DNA of 24,693 nt, from contig JBFIPX010000028.1 in assembly GCA_041609895.1 (NCBI GenBank), positions 1-24,693 on the forward strand, written 5' to 3'. Within the stretch, counting starts at the first letter, position 1; each line of letters opens with the position of its first letter. The notes beneath the pieces are model-generated. The model worked only from the letters and a program-made list of their open reading frames with translations. It did not search any database and was not told the DNA's origin. This document shows positions 14,573 to 22,366 of the stretch, one piece after another. Source of the stretch: JAHHLP01 sp041609895 (GTDB taxonomy: Bacteria; Bacteroidota; Rhodothermia; Rhodothermales; JABDKH01). A program made the position numbers and the translations under genes.

Positions 14573-15628
14573 ATGCCCCCTTCCGATTCCTCAGTACATC
14601 CGCGGGTATCAATCATCGTGGTGTCATGGAATGCAGTGGACTTGCTTCGGGAATTCATGCCAACGCTCGCCGCAACCGAATATCCGAACTTCGAGATCAT
14701 ACTTGCCGATAATGCATCGGAGGATGAGTCGGCCCAGTGGGTGCAAAATAACCTGCCCGAGGTTCGAATAGTTCGACACGATGGCAACTATGCGTTCTGT
14801 GGAGGCAACAACAGGGCGTACCCTTATGCGACTGGCGAATACGTGGTGTTCCTGAACAACGACGTCAAAGTTACCCCCGGTTGGCTTGGGCCGTTGGTGA
14901 AACGGATGGAGTCGGAAAAATCAATTGCGGCGATCCAGCCCAAGGTTCTGAGTTACCGACAGAAAGATCGGTTTGAATATGCCGGAGCGGCCGGCGGATT
15001 CCTGGATCGGTTTGGCTACCCGTTTGCTCGCGGGCGCATCTTCTTTGAGACAGAAGTCGATCGCGGGCAATACGATGATTCCAGGGATGTCTTCTGGGCC
15101 ACCGGTGCGGCCATGATGACGCGTCGGTCGGCGGTGGACAAGGTGGGGCTGTTTGACGAGGCATTTGTGATGCATATGGAGGAGATCGACCTGTGTTGGC
15201 GCCTGCACCGCGCCGGTTTCCGCGTTGTCGTCGAACCCCAAAGCGTAGTCTATCACCTTGGAGCCGCGTCATTGGCAGAGACGAGCCCCCACAAGGCCTA
15301 CCTGAATTTTCGCAACAACCTGTTGACCCTGTACAAGAACCTTCCACGGGCCGCATGGAGGAGGGTCGCGGCGGCTCGAGCAATCCTCGATTCGATCGCG
15401 ACACTGAGGGCACTGCTCCTGGGTCGACCGTCGGAGGCGGCCGCCATCGCGCGCGCCTACCGGGACGCGATGAAGATGCGTCGGCAGTACGCGAACTCGA
15501 GACCAGAGAAAGAAACGCCCGGCCTACTCTATCGACGATCGATCGTCTTCGACTATTTCGTGCGAAGGCGCCGGCATTTCACGCAGCTTCCCGAACAGCA
15601 CCTGCCTCTACTCCGCAATCTCGGCTGA
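14573..15628 (+). CDS. Family 2 glycosyltransferase (rhamnosyltransferase-like)
   Basis: This 351-residue GT-A enzyme probably adds a sugar to a cell-surface polysaccharide or lipid carrier. The N-terminal strand RVSIIVVSWN is followed by the nucleotide-binding ADNAS (45-49) and the metal-binding DXD-equivalent FLNNDV (93-98). Further on come ATGAAMMTRR (176-185) and the acceptor-side EEIDLCWR (203-210), typical of the WbbL/rhamnosyltransferase group of GT2. The C-terminus is basic and helical (about 245-300), perhaps contacting the membrane. The same frame is open for 420 codons upstream, but that part is antisense to recQ. I start at the ATG just before the conserved first strand. The last 21 bases overlap the convergent EamA gene. 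Donor and acceptor are unknown. Confidence 0.88.
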   Translation: MPPSDSSVHPRVSIIVVSWNAVDLLREFMPTLAATEYPNFEIILADNASEDESAQWVQNNLPEVRIVRHDGNYAFCGGNNRAYPYATGEYVVFLNNDVKVTPGWLGPLVKRMESEKSIAAIQPKVLSYRQKDRFEYAGAAGGFLDRFGYPFARGRIFFETEVDRGQYDDSRDVFWATGAAMMTRRSAVDKVGLFDEAFVMHMEEIDLCWRLHRAGFRVVVEPQSVVYHLGAASLAETSPHKAYLNFRNNLLTLYKNLPRAAWRRVAAARAILDSIATLRALLLGRPSEAAAIARAYRDAMKMRRQYANSRPEKETPGLLYRRSIVFDYFVRRRRHFTQLPEQHLPLLRNLG

Positions 15629-16543
15629 GACACGCTTGGGCCTGCGGAGTGCGGACGCCACGGACGCGAGAACGACGACCATTCCCACGACCCCCATCAA
15701 GCCTGGTATCTCATCGAAAAGCAGATAGGCAATCAGAGAGCCACCGATAGGCTCAGTCAGCGACAGAAGTCCCAAGATGGCCGCCGGAATGTATTTGACA
15801 GCGTAGTTGAACGAGCCGTGCCCGATGATCTGCGGGCCCAAGGCCATGAGTGTACACATGAGATATACCTTGGGATCGAGGCCGAACAAGGGTACTCCCC
15901 GAATCAGAGCGAGAGCGAGTACGATCACGGCGACGACGGAGTAGATGCAGAATACGTATGCCAGCCAGGACGTCTTGCGACGCACGACGCGGCCGATCAA
16001 TAGGTATCCGCTGACCATCAGCGAGGCGGTAGCGGCCAACATGTTACCGTAAAGGCTATTCCCCTGAAATGGCGCCGCCGAACCCATATCACCGGCCCCT
16101 ATCAGTACGCTGCCGCATACCGCAAGAATGATCGCCACAACCGCCCGCGTGGACAAACGCTCGCCTAGCAGAAAGAAACCCAGGACGGCGAGGAAAATGG
16201 GGCTTGTCGCGACGAGTACCGAAGCTGCAGCGACTGACGTGTGATAGAGCGATTCAATCCAAAGGACGAAATGGGCCGCAAGCAAGACCCCTGAGGCGAT
16301 AATGAGTCGAACGTCGCGTGCATCGAACTGCCGAACCTCTGCCCCGATGCGCCCCATAGCGAAAGGAGCCAGCATCGCCACCGCGAACAGGGTTCTCCAG
16401 ACTGCAAGACTCAGCGCGGGAGCATCTGTCGCGAGGCGGATAAGAATCGGACTCAGCGCGAAGCTGACCAGTCCAGCAACGACAAGCGGGTAGACGGCAA
16501 ACGGACGTCCTTCCGTCTCGGACGTTTCAAGGCGCTGCGGCAT
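15608..16543 (-). CDS. EamA-family (DMT superfamily) transporter
   Basis: This 311-residue integral membrane protein has about ten hydrophobic helices arranged as two EamA repeats, roughly residues 15-145 and 162-300. Typical features are the first-repeat SLAVWRTLFA segment, the VAAASVLVATSPIFLAVLGFFLLGERLS stretch, and the matching second-repeat AAILGLLSLTEPIGGSLIAYLLFDE, where the Pro and Glu are conserved. EamA proteins export metabolites or drugs, but the substrate cannot be inferred. It follows DUF4293 by 27 bases on the same strand and is probably the last gene of the IDH-DUF4293-EamA unit. Its end overlaps the convergent glycosyltransferase by 21 bases. Confidence 0.9.
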   Translation of the reverse strand: MPQRLETSETEGRPFAVYPLVVAGLVSFALSPILIRLATDAPALSLAVWRTLFAVAMLAPFAMGRIGAEVRQFDARDVRLIIASGVLLAAHFVLWIESLYHTSVAAASVLVATSPIFLAVLGFFLLGERLSTRAVVAIILAVCGSVLIGAGDMGSAAPFQGNSLYGNMLAATASLMVSGYLLIGRVVRRKTSWLAYVFCIYSVVAVIVLALALIRGVPLFGLDPKVYLMCTLMALGPQIIGHGSFNYAVKYIPAAILGLLSLTEPIGGSLIAYLLFDEIPGLMGVVGMVVVLASVASALRRPKRVSAEIAE

Positions 16544-16570
16544 TGGTGTCCTGATTTCCTGCGCGCGAAC

Positions 16571-16963
16571 CTAGCGCAGGCGATCCATGGATCGAACGAG
16601 TTCGATGTCCTTGATGATTGCGCGACGTGCCAGGTACAGAAGAATGTATGCCACCACTGGCAGGCCAAGAGGAAGAACAGTCTGGACGTCCGAAACTCCG
16701 GCGTAGTACGCGCCAATAAACAGCAATGCAATCAGGGGCAACAGCAGCAACTGATCGGCCAGCACCAATGTCTTCTGCCGAGGTCGCTGCTTGTACAGGA
16801 AAATGGCACCGAACGACACGGCGCCGATGAGGATTATCAGCGCCGCTGCGACCGGGGTGTACCACGCCCAGGAGTCTGGTGCCACGACTCCGTCGACCAC
16901 AGGAGTCGCGAGGATAGCTAGCGTCGCGAGGCCAAGGTACACCGACTGTATTCGTTGAATCAT
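16571..16963 (-). CDS. DUF4293-family membrane protein
   Basis: This 130-residue protein has four predicted membrane helices, at about 9-27, 35-56, 69-88 and 92-110. The N-terminus MIQRIQSVYL and the C-terminal IIKDIELVRSMDRLR are hallmarks of DUF4293, a Bacteroidota family of unknown function. The charged C-terminal tail should be cytoplasmic. It sits 27 bases after the isocitrate dehydrogenase gene and 27 bases before the EamA gene on the same strand, so the three are probably co-transcribed, but nothing links their functions. Confidence 0.85.
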   Translation of the reverse strand: MIQRIQSVYLGLATLAILATPVVDGVVAPDSWAWYTPVAAALIILIGAVSFGAIFLYKQRPRQKTLVLADQLLLLPLIALLFIGAYYAGVSDVQTVLPLGLPVVAYILLYLARRAIIKDIELVRSMDRLR

Positions 16964-16990
16964 TGGGTCGAAATTTGTGACAGGAGATCG

Positions 16991-18007
16991 TCAAACGAGA
17001 CTACTGACACGATCCGCCAGCTTCTCTGCGAATTCCGTCGTCGAACACTTACCGCCGACGTCGGCTGTCAAGTGCTCGCCATCGGCATATGTCGCATGCA
17101 GCGCGTCGTGAACAGCATCCGCTGCTTTCATTTCGCGGAGGTGCCGTAACATCATCTCCCCAGAGCGAATGAGGGCGGTCGGGTTGGCTTTGTTTTCTCC
17201 GGCGATGTCCGGCGCGCTCCCGTGCACCGCTTCGAACACGGCGCAGTCATCCCCGATATTGGCGCCCGCGACAACACCGAGACCTCCGACCAGGCCGGCG
17301 CAAAGGTCGCTGAGGATGTCTCCAAACAAGTTGGTCGTGACTATGCAGTCATATCTCTCGGGAAACATGACGAGTTGCATCGCCATGTTGTCGATAATTC
17401 TATCATTCATCTCCACGGACGCGTGCTGGCGCGATTCTTCTTCCGCCAAGTCAAGAAACAGCCTTCCTGCTGCCTTCAGGATGTTCGCCTTGTGCACAAT
17501 CGTGATGAGGCGGCGTCCGTGTGTCTCGGCATAGTCAAAAGAGAAACGGATGATCCGCTCGGACCCCGCCCGCGTAATCCGCGCTATGGAGTCAACAATC
17601 TCCAGCCGCTCGTCGAGGTTCTCTATTCCGGAGTAGAGACCCTCGGTGTTCTCCCTGAAGATGATCAAGTCGACATTTTCAAAAGGCGTCTTGAGACCAG
17701 GAAGCGATTTGCACGGACGGACGTTCGCGTAAAGTTCCAGCTTCTGTCGAAGGCCTACGTTTACGCTCTTGAACCCCCGGCCGACCGGTGTGGTCACAGG
17801 GCCTTTCAGGGCGATGCCGTTGCTGCTGATCGAGTCGAGGATGTGTTTTGGCAGCGGATCACCGTACTTCTCCAGGGCGGACTCGCCGATTTCCTCAAAG
17901 CGTTCCCACTCGAACTTGACCCCCGTTGCCTCGAGGACCTTCGTAGTGGCATCAACCACTTCTGGACCGATGCCATCGCCTACGAGGAGTGTAACTTTGT
18001 GGGCCAT
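16991..18007 (-). CDS. NAD-type isocitrate dehydrogenase (isocitrate/isopropylmalate dehydrogenase family)
   Basis: This 338-residue beta-decarboxylating dehydrogenase probably converts isocitrate to 2-oxoglutarate in the TCA cycle. GDGIGPEV (10-17) opens the protein. LKGPVTTPVG (67-76), SVNVGLR (81-87) and LYANVRP (92-98) are substrate-binding segments of the NAD-IDH subgroup, followed by IIFRENTEGLYSGIE. The catalytic Lys is in IVHKANILK, metal-binding Asp residues are in NLFGDILSD, and the cofactor end is in FEAVHGSAPDIAGENKANP. The serine/valine pattern around SVNVGLR resembles mitochondrial-type NAD-IDH more than LeuB, and no leu genes are nearby. Homoisocitrate dehydrogenase is a less likely alternative. 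A terminator for the upstream exbD genes lies 43 bases before the ATG, so its promoter must be in or near that terminator. Confidence 0.88.
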   Translation of the reverse strand: MAHKVTLLVGDGIGPEVVDATTKVLEATGVKFEWERFEEIGESALEKYGDPLPKHILDSISSNGIALKGPVTTPVGRGFKSVNVGLRQKLELYANVRPCKSLPGLKTPFENVDLIIFRENTEGLYSGIENLDERLEIVDSIARITRAGSERIIRFSFDYAETHGRRLITIVHKANILKAAGRLFLDLAEEESRQHASVEMNDRIIDNMAMQLVMFPERYDCIVTTNLFGDILSDLCAGLVGGLGVVAGANIGDDCAVFEAVHGSAPDIAGENKANPTALIRSGEMMLRHLREMKAADAVHDALHATYADGEHLTADVGGKCSTTEFAEKLADRVSSLV

Positions 18008-18050
18008 CGGGAATTCGACTTGGTGGTGCGGTTAGACGAATTTCGATGAT

Positions 18051-18081
18051 AAAAAAAAAGCCCTACCTCAGGCAGGGCTTT
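18051..18081 (-). terminator. Rho-independent terminator of the exbB-exbD operon
   Basis: On the minus strand AAAGCCCTGCC pairs with GGTAGGGCTTT around a TGA loop: 11 base pairs including one G-T. A run of nine T follows (the A run at 18051-18059 on the plus strand). It lies 30 bases after the last exbD stop and before the isocitrate dehydrogenase start. In the plus direction there is only a short T run. Confidence 0.92.
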
Positions 18082-18111
18082 GACCATCCGAAAACGGAAT
18101 ACTAGATAAAT

Positions 18112-18558
18112 TTACACCTCTCTCTTCGTGGAGTAGTTGATGCGCAGCGTCCCCGCTTCTCGCAGTTCCTGCTGCACATCAAGCACGATCCCCATCTCCG
18201 AGGTTTCGTCCACGCGGAGCGAAACGATCAACTTAGGCTGCTCCAACAACTTGCGATACATGACCGTTCGAATCGCGTTTACGTCGTCGATCAGAGCATC
18301 ATCGATCTGAACCGCCGTATCACCGAGCTTGTTGCCCGGTAGTTTCTTTGGCCCCACATAGACGTAGCTGACAAGCCGTTTCTGGTCAATCTTCGTCAGA
18401 GCTTCGGCCCTCGGAAGCAGCGTCCTAACCTGCACCGTCGTTTCGCGAAGCACCGTGGTGACCATGAAGAAGATCAGCAACATGAAGATGATGTCTGGCA
18501 GTGACGCCAGAGGTATCTCCTGCTTGGTTGATGTCTTCTTTTTAAAGTGAGTCGACAT
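18112..18558 (-). CDS. exbD: ExbD/TolR-family biopolymer transport protein (second copy)
   Basis: This 148-residue inner-membrane protein has one N-terminal helix. The short basic cytoplasmic start (KKKTSTKQEIP) leads into LASLPDIIFMLLIFFMVTT, with D22 in the helix at the place of the proton-channel aspartate of ExbD (D25 in E. coli). The remainder is a periplasmic domain ending in a region (LIVSLRVDETSEMGIVLDVQQELREA) typical of ExbD. With ExbB it would couple proton flow to an energy transducer such as TonB or TolA. It lies 22 bases downstream of the other exbD. The two differ clearly in sequence, so this is a divergent pair rather than a recent duplication. Confidence 0.9.
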   Translation of the reverse strand: MSTHFKKKTSTKQEIPLASLPDIIFMLLIFFMVTTVLRETTVQVRTLLPRAEALTKIDQKRLVSYVYVGPKKLPGNKLGDTAVQIDDALIDDVNAIRTVMYRKLLEQPKLIVSLRVDETSEMGIVLDVQQELREAGTLRINYSTKREV

Positions 18559-18580
18559 ATCGATTACTCAGGATTCGTGA

Positions 18581-19138
18581 TCACGACGGATCGGGCTCTG
18601 CGATCGAAATTGCCGCAGGGATCTTCTCTCGTACCTCGTTGTCCTTGGAGTCTCCCAGTTCGGCCACATAATCCTTGTAGTTCGGAAAGCCGAGCTTGCG
18701 CGCCTCACCATCCCAGACCTCGAAGTAACCCATCCACACCTCGTCCAGGACACCCACGTAGCTTTCGTAAGGTGTCTGCCGGGCTGTTTTGATGGAGACG
18801 ACGGCTTTCCTGGCGGACTCGGCGTAGTTAGGATCGGCTCCGTCGTTGGTGATGTGCTTTATCACCTCTCCGCGCACGAGACTGATCGCAGACGGCTTGT
18901 CTTCCAGGAGGACCGCCCCCTGATCGCTGACCAGGATCTTCAGCATGTTGCGTTCCTTAACGGGCGGGGGATCCTGCTCCTGGTCGAGTGGCGGCGGCAG
19001 TACCATACCGATGCCCGTGTCGACGTCGATCGTAGTTGTCACCAGGAAGAAGATCAAGAGGAGGAACGCGATGTCCGCCATCGACGCCATCGGTATCTCG
19101 GCTTCCCGACTCTTCTTCTTCTTAAGCAGAGCTGCCAT
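18581..19138 (-). CDS. exbD: ExbD/TolR-family biopolymer transport protein (first copy, extended)
   Basis: This 185-residue ExbD protein has a basic start (LLKKKKSREAEIP), then MASMADIAFLLLIFFLVTT with D22 at the proton-channel position. The periplasmic part is longer than in the second copy. It has an early PPPLDQEQDPPP proline-rich stretch, an ExbD-like strand (MLKILVSDQGAVLLEDKP) and an unusual C-terminal extension rich in aromatic and charged residues from about 120 to 185 that does not look like standard ExbD. It follows the 91-aa membrane protein by 27 bases. Two ExbDs with unequal periplasmic domains may form a heteromeric ExbD dimer. Confidence 0.9.
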   Translation of the reverse strand: MAALLKKKKSREAEIPMASMADIAFLLLIFFLVTTTIDVDTGIGMVLPPPLDQEQDPPPVKERNMLKILVSDQGAVLLEDKPSAISLVRGEVIKHITNDGADPNYAESARKAVVSIKTARQTPYESYVGVLDEVWMGYFEVWDGEARKLGFPNYKDYVAELGDSKDNEVREKIPAAISIAEPDPS

Positions 19139-19165
19139 AGGGCTGTAGTGGTTGGTTGATTCCTG

Positions 19166-19441
19166 CTAGCGGAGGCCTACCAGTCCCCGAACACTCGAGT
19201 AGAGCATCGCCAGTATTGCGATACCCAGCATGATCAGGATCGAATAGATCGCCGCACTCGCCCAGTCGCCCATGGCGAATCCGAGCACCACGAGTAGCAC
19301 GACAGGCAAGAGAACTGCGACCGTCGTCATCGGGCTCACCTTGCCGTGAGCAAAGCTGCGGATTCCGAACAATAGCATCGAGAGCAGCGCGAGACCTGTC
19401 ACCGCAAGAACAACTGTGATTCCAATAAAAGGGACACCCAT
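19166..19441 (-). CDS. Small three-helix membrane protein between exbB and exbD
   Basis: This 91-residue protein has three hydrophobic helices at about 4-26, 37-57 and 61-84, with a short basic turn (RSFAHGKVSP) between the first two and a basic C-terminus (SSVRGLVGLR). No enzymatic motif is seen and I do not recognise a named family. It sits 33 bases after exbB and 27 bases before exbD on the same strand, between the operon promoter and terminator, so it should be made with the ExbB-ExbD complex. A role as an accessory membrane subunit is inference from position only. Confidence 0.75.
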   Translation of the reverse strand: MGVPFIGITVVLAVTGLALLSMLLFGIRSFAHGKVSPMTTVAVLLPVVLLVVLGFAMGDWASAAIYSILIMLGIAILAMLYSSVRGLVGLR

Positions 19442-19474
19442 CGGTATACCTGCCTTTTTACAGTTGGAAAGACG

Positions 19475-20188
19475 TTATGAGGTTCCGGGGCTTTCAGCTA
19501 CCGGCCGACCCGCCTGCAGCAGCACGAGCGAGTCAATGAGCTCGAGCGCCGACTCTTCCATATCTACGACGATACGATCCACCTTCGAGGTGGCGTAGTT
19601 GTAGAAGAACTGCAGGATGATCGCGGTGATAAGACCGAACACGGTCGTGAGCAGAGCGACCTTGATACCACCGGCGACGAGGCTCGGCGAGATGTCACCG
19701 GCGACCTCAATTGCGTCGAAGGCCTCGACCATTCCCCAAACGGTCCCGAGGAACCCGAACATCGGCGCCAGCGAGATGAAGAGGGAAAGCCAGACGAGGC
19801 CTCGCTCGAGGAAGCTCATCTCGATCGATCCGTAGGAGATGACGGCCTTTTCAACGGCCTCGATACCCTCATCGTGTCGCAGCAGTCCGGCCTGAAATAC
19901 GGATGCGACCGGACCGCGGGTGTTGGCGCAAACCTCTTCTGCTGCGGGGATACCGCCGCCTTGAAGAGCGTCCTTCACGTTCACGATAAACTGGCGGGTG
20001 TTGATGTCCGCGCGGTTTAGGGTGATGATCCGCTCGAAGGCAATGGCAAGACCGAGTATCAGGGTGACAAGGATCGGCCACATGAATCCGCCGTCATTCC
20101 CTTCATTAAACTTCTCAACGAGTACGTTGATCAGGCCAGGGTCTGCGGCCTCCTGCGGCAGCAACATGAACACACTATACAGCCCCAT
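19475..20188 (-). CDS. exbB: ExbB/TolQ/MotA-family proton channel protein
   Basis: This 237-residue inner-membrane protein forms the proton-conducting core together with ExbD. A first helix is at about 36-54 (WPILVTLILGLAIAFERII). A cytoplasmic helical segment of about 80 residues follows, then the conserved ExbB motif FLERGLVWLSLFISLAPMFGFLGTVWGMVEAF with the Gly-Thr-Val-x-Gly turn, then LVAGGIKVALLTTVFGLITAIILQ as the third helix. The start ATG is preceded by GGAGGAA at good spacing. It is the first gene of a unit with its own sigma70-type promoter and ends at the 18051 terminator. No TonB or TolA is in the window. Confidence 0.93.
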   Translation of the reverse strand: MGLYSVFMLLPQEAADPGLINVLVEKFNEGNDGGFMWPILVTLILGLAIAFERIITLNRADINTRQFIVNVKDALQGGGIPAAEEVCANTRGPVASVFQAGLLRHDEGIEAVEKAVISYGSIEMSFLERGLVWLSLFISLAPMFGFLGTVWGMVEAFDAIEVAGDISPSLVAGGIKVALLTTVFGLITAIILQFFYNYATSKVDRIVVDMEESALELIDSLVLLQAGRPVAESPGTS

Positions 20189-20195
20189 GGATGAT

Positions 20196-20202
20196 TTCCT
20201 CC
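20196..20202 (-). promoter_or_regulatory. Strong Shine-Dalgarno sequence of exbB
   Basis: On the minus strand GGAGGAA ends seven bases before the exbB ATG at 20188. It is the clearest ribosome-binding site in the window and supports the chosen start. Most other genes here have weak or no Shine-Dalgarno sequence. Confidence 0.85.
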
Positions 20203-20320
20203 GCTAGTATCCGATACATTGTGTTGAGTCCAACCGCCTGTCCGAATCGTTCAAGAGTGTCCCACGAGAGAGGCGAAGCGATGCGAATGGTCAGATCCCA
20301 AATGAGAAAGCGTAAATACG

Positions 20321-20349
20321 ATAATATCCATTACGGCGCGTATTGTCAA
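20321..20349 (-). promoter_or_regulatory. Near-consensus sigma70 promoter of the exbB operon
   Basis: On the minus strand TTGACA (20349-20344) and TATTAT (20326-20321) are separated by exactly 17 bases: a perfect -35 and a 5/6 -10. The start point would be near 20314, leaving a leader of about 125 bases before exbB. The -35 is flanked by a small dyad, CGCGT (20337-20341) and ACGCG (20349-20353), which could be an operator. Confidence 0.75.
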
Positions 20350-20358
20350 CGCGAAAGG

Positions 20359-20384
20359 GGTACCGCACAGGCGTCCGCGGCACC
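20359..20384 (-). terminator. Hairpin downstream of the S41 protease gene, possible weak terminator
   Basis: On the minus strand GGTGCCGC pairs with GCGGTACC (8 pairs, one G-T) around a 10-base loop and is followed by CCTTT. It sits between the protease stop and the exbB promoter, the right place for a terminator, but the T run is short. Confidence 0.3.
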
Positions 20385-20457
20385 TTACAGAAGGCGTTGA
20401 ACAGAGGATTGAGCGGGCCCGAAATCGAGGCACCGTGAGATGAAGCCAGGCGGTCGC

Positions 20458-22161
20458 TTATCGGGAGATAGTGGCTCTAGAAACGTCCGCAAATGCCAGA
20501 GACTCCGCCCGCTCCCAAAGCGAGCCGGTCTCCGACAAAATCTTGTCAAAAGAGCGCGAAACCGGATACCACGCCGATCGATCGTACAATCGCCACGCAA
20601 TTCGCCCCTTCAATCGCGACTTCAGCAGTTCTTTGTCCGCCTCCAGATCCGCCGCCGTGAACTCATAGGACTCTCCTTCCTGGATGGACTCCGTTCTTTG
20701 CTCGCCGGCAACAATGGAGAGGCCTTTCTCTTCCGCATAAGCAAGAAATTCCTCCAAATCCTTGTCACTCAACTCAAACTGGTCTACGAATTCGGTGAGG
20801 TCCTTCGCCCACATTTCACGGAAATCGGCACCCTGGCGGTCTATCCAGCCACGAACGAACGGCGATTCGAGGTTCTTACCGAGAACGACCCGCATAAGCG
20901 GCGACAAAGAGTCGGCCTGGACAATGACGTCCGGCAGAATACCGCCACCTCCTATGACGACCCGGCCTCCATCCGTCTGATACTTCAGGGAGTCCGGAAT
21001 GCTGGACAGGATTTCCTGAAGGTCGAGCGTTCTGTCCTCCTGGCGCTGCTCGATCTTGCTCATGTAGTACCCCTCGCGATCACCCTCCTCGTACGGAGTC
21101 TGAATGAGCCTGCCCGAAGGAGTATAATATCTCGAGATCGTGACCCTCAGGGCACTGCCGTCATTGAGGACATACTGTTTCTGAACGGTCCCCTTGCCAA
21201 ACGTACGACGTCCCAGGATGAGCGCCCGATCGTGGTCCTGTAAGGCACCGGCCACGATCTCGCTCGCTGACGCCGAGTTCTCGTCGACCAGAACGATGAC
21301 CGGCTTGTCTTCGAAAAGCCCGCCCGGCTTCGAGGTGTACTCTTCGTTCGTATCCGGGAACCGACCGCGTGCCGTCACTATGGTCTTTCCCGCGTCGAGG
21401 ATTTCATCCGTTACCCGAACAGCCCTGTGCATAAAGCCGCCGGCGTTACCGCGCAGGTCGAGGATCATCCTCTGCATGCCCTGGGACGTGAGAGCGGTGA
21501 CGGCATCGCGAAACTCCGAATGCGTTGTGCGCGCGAATCGATTCAGCTTGATGAATCCTGTCTGGCCGTCAAGCATGTAGGCGGCCTCCAGCGTGTTGAT
21601 CGGGATCTTGTCTCTCGTGATGTTGAACTTCAGTTCTCGCCCATATCCAGGGCGCTTGACGGTCACGCCTACTTCGGTACCACGAGGTCCTTTCAGATTT
21701 TGCTGTACATCCTCATGCGTGTAGCCGATGGCTGAGTTGCCGTCAACCGCGATGATACGATCGCCCGAGAGGAGTCCGACCTCTTCACTCGGCCCACCCG
21801 GAAGAGGGTTGAGAACGGCCAATGTATCCTTGCTGTTCGGACCCGGAATGAGCTCATACGAGATACCGATCCCCTCGAAAGATGCGTCGAAGTCCTCATT
21901 CACTTTTGCCATGCGCTCCGCATCGATGTAGATGGAGTGTGGATCGAGTCGCTCCAGCATCCCTTCAATGGCGCGCTCCGCCAGCTCCGACGAATCAACA
22001 TCCTCAACATATCGCTGCGTGATGACCAGAAAGGCATCCTCCAGCTTCTTCAAGGACTTGTAGGCGCTATCGTCAGACAGATAGGTGCCGAGACTCAATC
22101 CGAGCAGCAACCCTGACGACAGAAGGATGGCACCGACCCAGACAAACGTGAAGCGCTTCAT
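20458..22161 (-). CDS. S41-family C-terminal processing peptidase (CtpA/Prc-like)
   Basis: This 567-residue periplasmic protease has an N-terminal membrane anchor (about 5-27). A helical region follows, then a PDZ domain (about 97-185, with GGPSEEVGLLSGDRIIAVDG) and the S41 catalytic core. The core shows LDLRGNAGGF (235-243) and NSASASEIVAGALQD, where S298 is the probable nucleophile. FGKGTVQ (321-327) carries the general-base lysine K323, 25 residues later, with Q327. A C-terminal region from about 370 onward continues the longer Bacteroidota type. Such proteases trim or degrade envelope proteins from their C-termini. I chose ATG 22161 because the anchor follows directly; upstream ATGs at 22203 and 22194 would lie at or before the likely start of transcription. 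Confidence 0.92.
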   Translation of the reverse strand: MKRFTFVWVGAILLSSGLLLGLSLGTYLSDDSAYKSLKKLEDAFLVITQRYVEDVDSSELAERAIEGMLERLDPHSIYIDAERMAKVNEDFDASFEGIGISYELIPGPNSKDTLAVLNPLPGGPSEEVGLLSGDRIIAVDGNSAIGYTHEDVQQNLKGPRGTEVGVTVKRPGYGRELKFNITRDKIPINTLEAAYMLDGQTGFIKLNRFARTTHSEFRDAVTALTSQGMQRMILDLRGNAGGFMHRAVRVTDEILDAGKTIVTARGRFPDTNEEYTSKPGGLFEDKPVIVLVDENSASASEIVAGALQDHDRALILGRRTFGKGTVQKQYVLNDGSALRVTISRYYTPSGRLIQTPYEEGDREGYYMSKIEQRQEDRTLDLQEILSSIPDSLKYQTDGGRVVIGGGGILPDVIVQADSLSPLMRVVLGKNLESPFVRGWIDRQGADFREMWAKDLTEFVDQFELSDKDLEEFLAYAEEKGLSIVAGEQRTESIQEGESYEFTAADLEADKELLKSRLKGRIAWRLYDRSAWYPVSRSFDKILSETGSLWERAESLAFADVSRATISR

Positions 22162-22206
22162 AATTGGAGGGGATGTATTCCTCAAAAGACTCATACCGAT
22201 CAACGT

Positions 22207-22237
22207 AGTATATCGGGCAATTGTTGCGCAGACACAA
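22207..22237 (-). promoter_or_regulatory. Candidate promoter of the S41 protease gene
   Basis: On the minus strand TATACT (22212-22207) is a good -10 element, with a weak TTGTGT (22237-22232) 19 bases upstream. A start near 22200 would give a leader of about 40 bases to ATG 22161. On the plus strand of the same gap TTGACG (22313-22318) lies ahead of the acylase gene, but I see no good -10 at the right distance. Confidence 0.35.
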
Positions 22238-22366
22238 ACCGGTCATCGTGAATGGCCCGTACACCTCAGGAGGCCGCCAGTGAGGCGCGTAGCGGTAGAC
22301 GGCAGACTTATATTGACGCACCAACAAAAGTAATAGATTACTGCCGCTATCTGACGGCGTCTGCGT

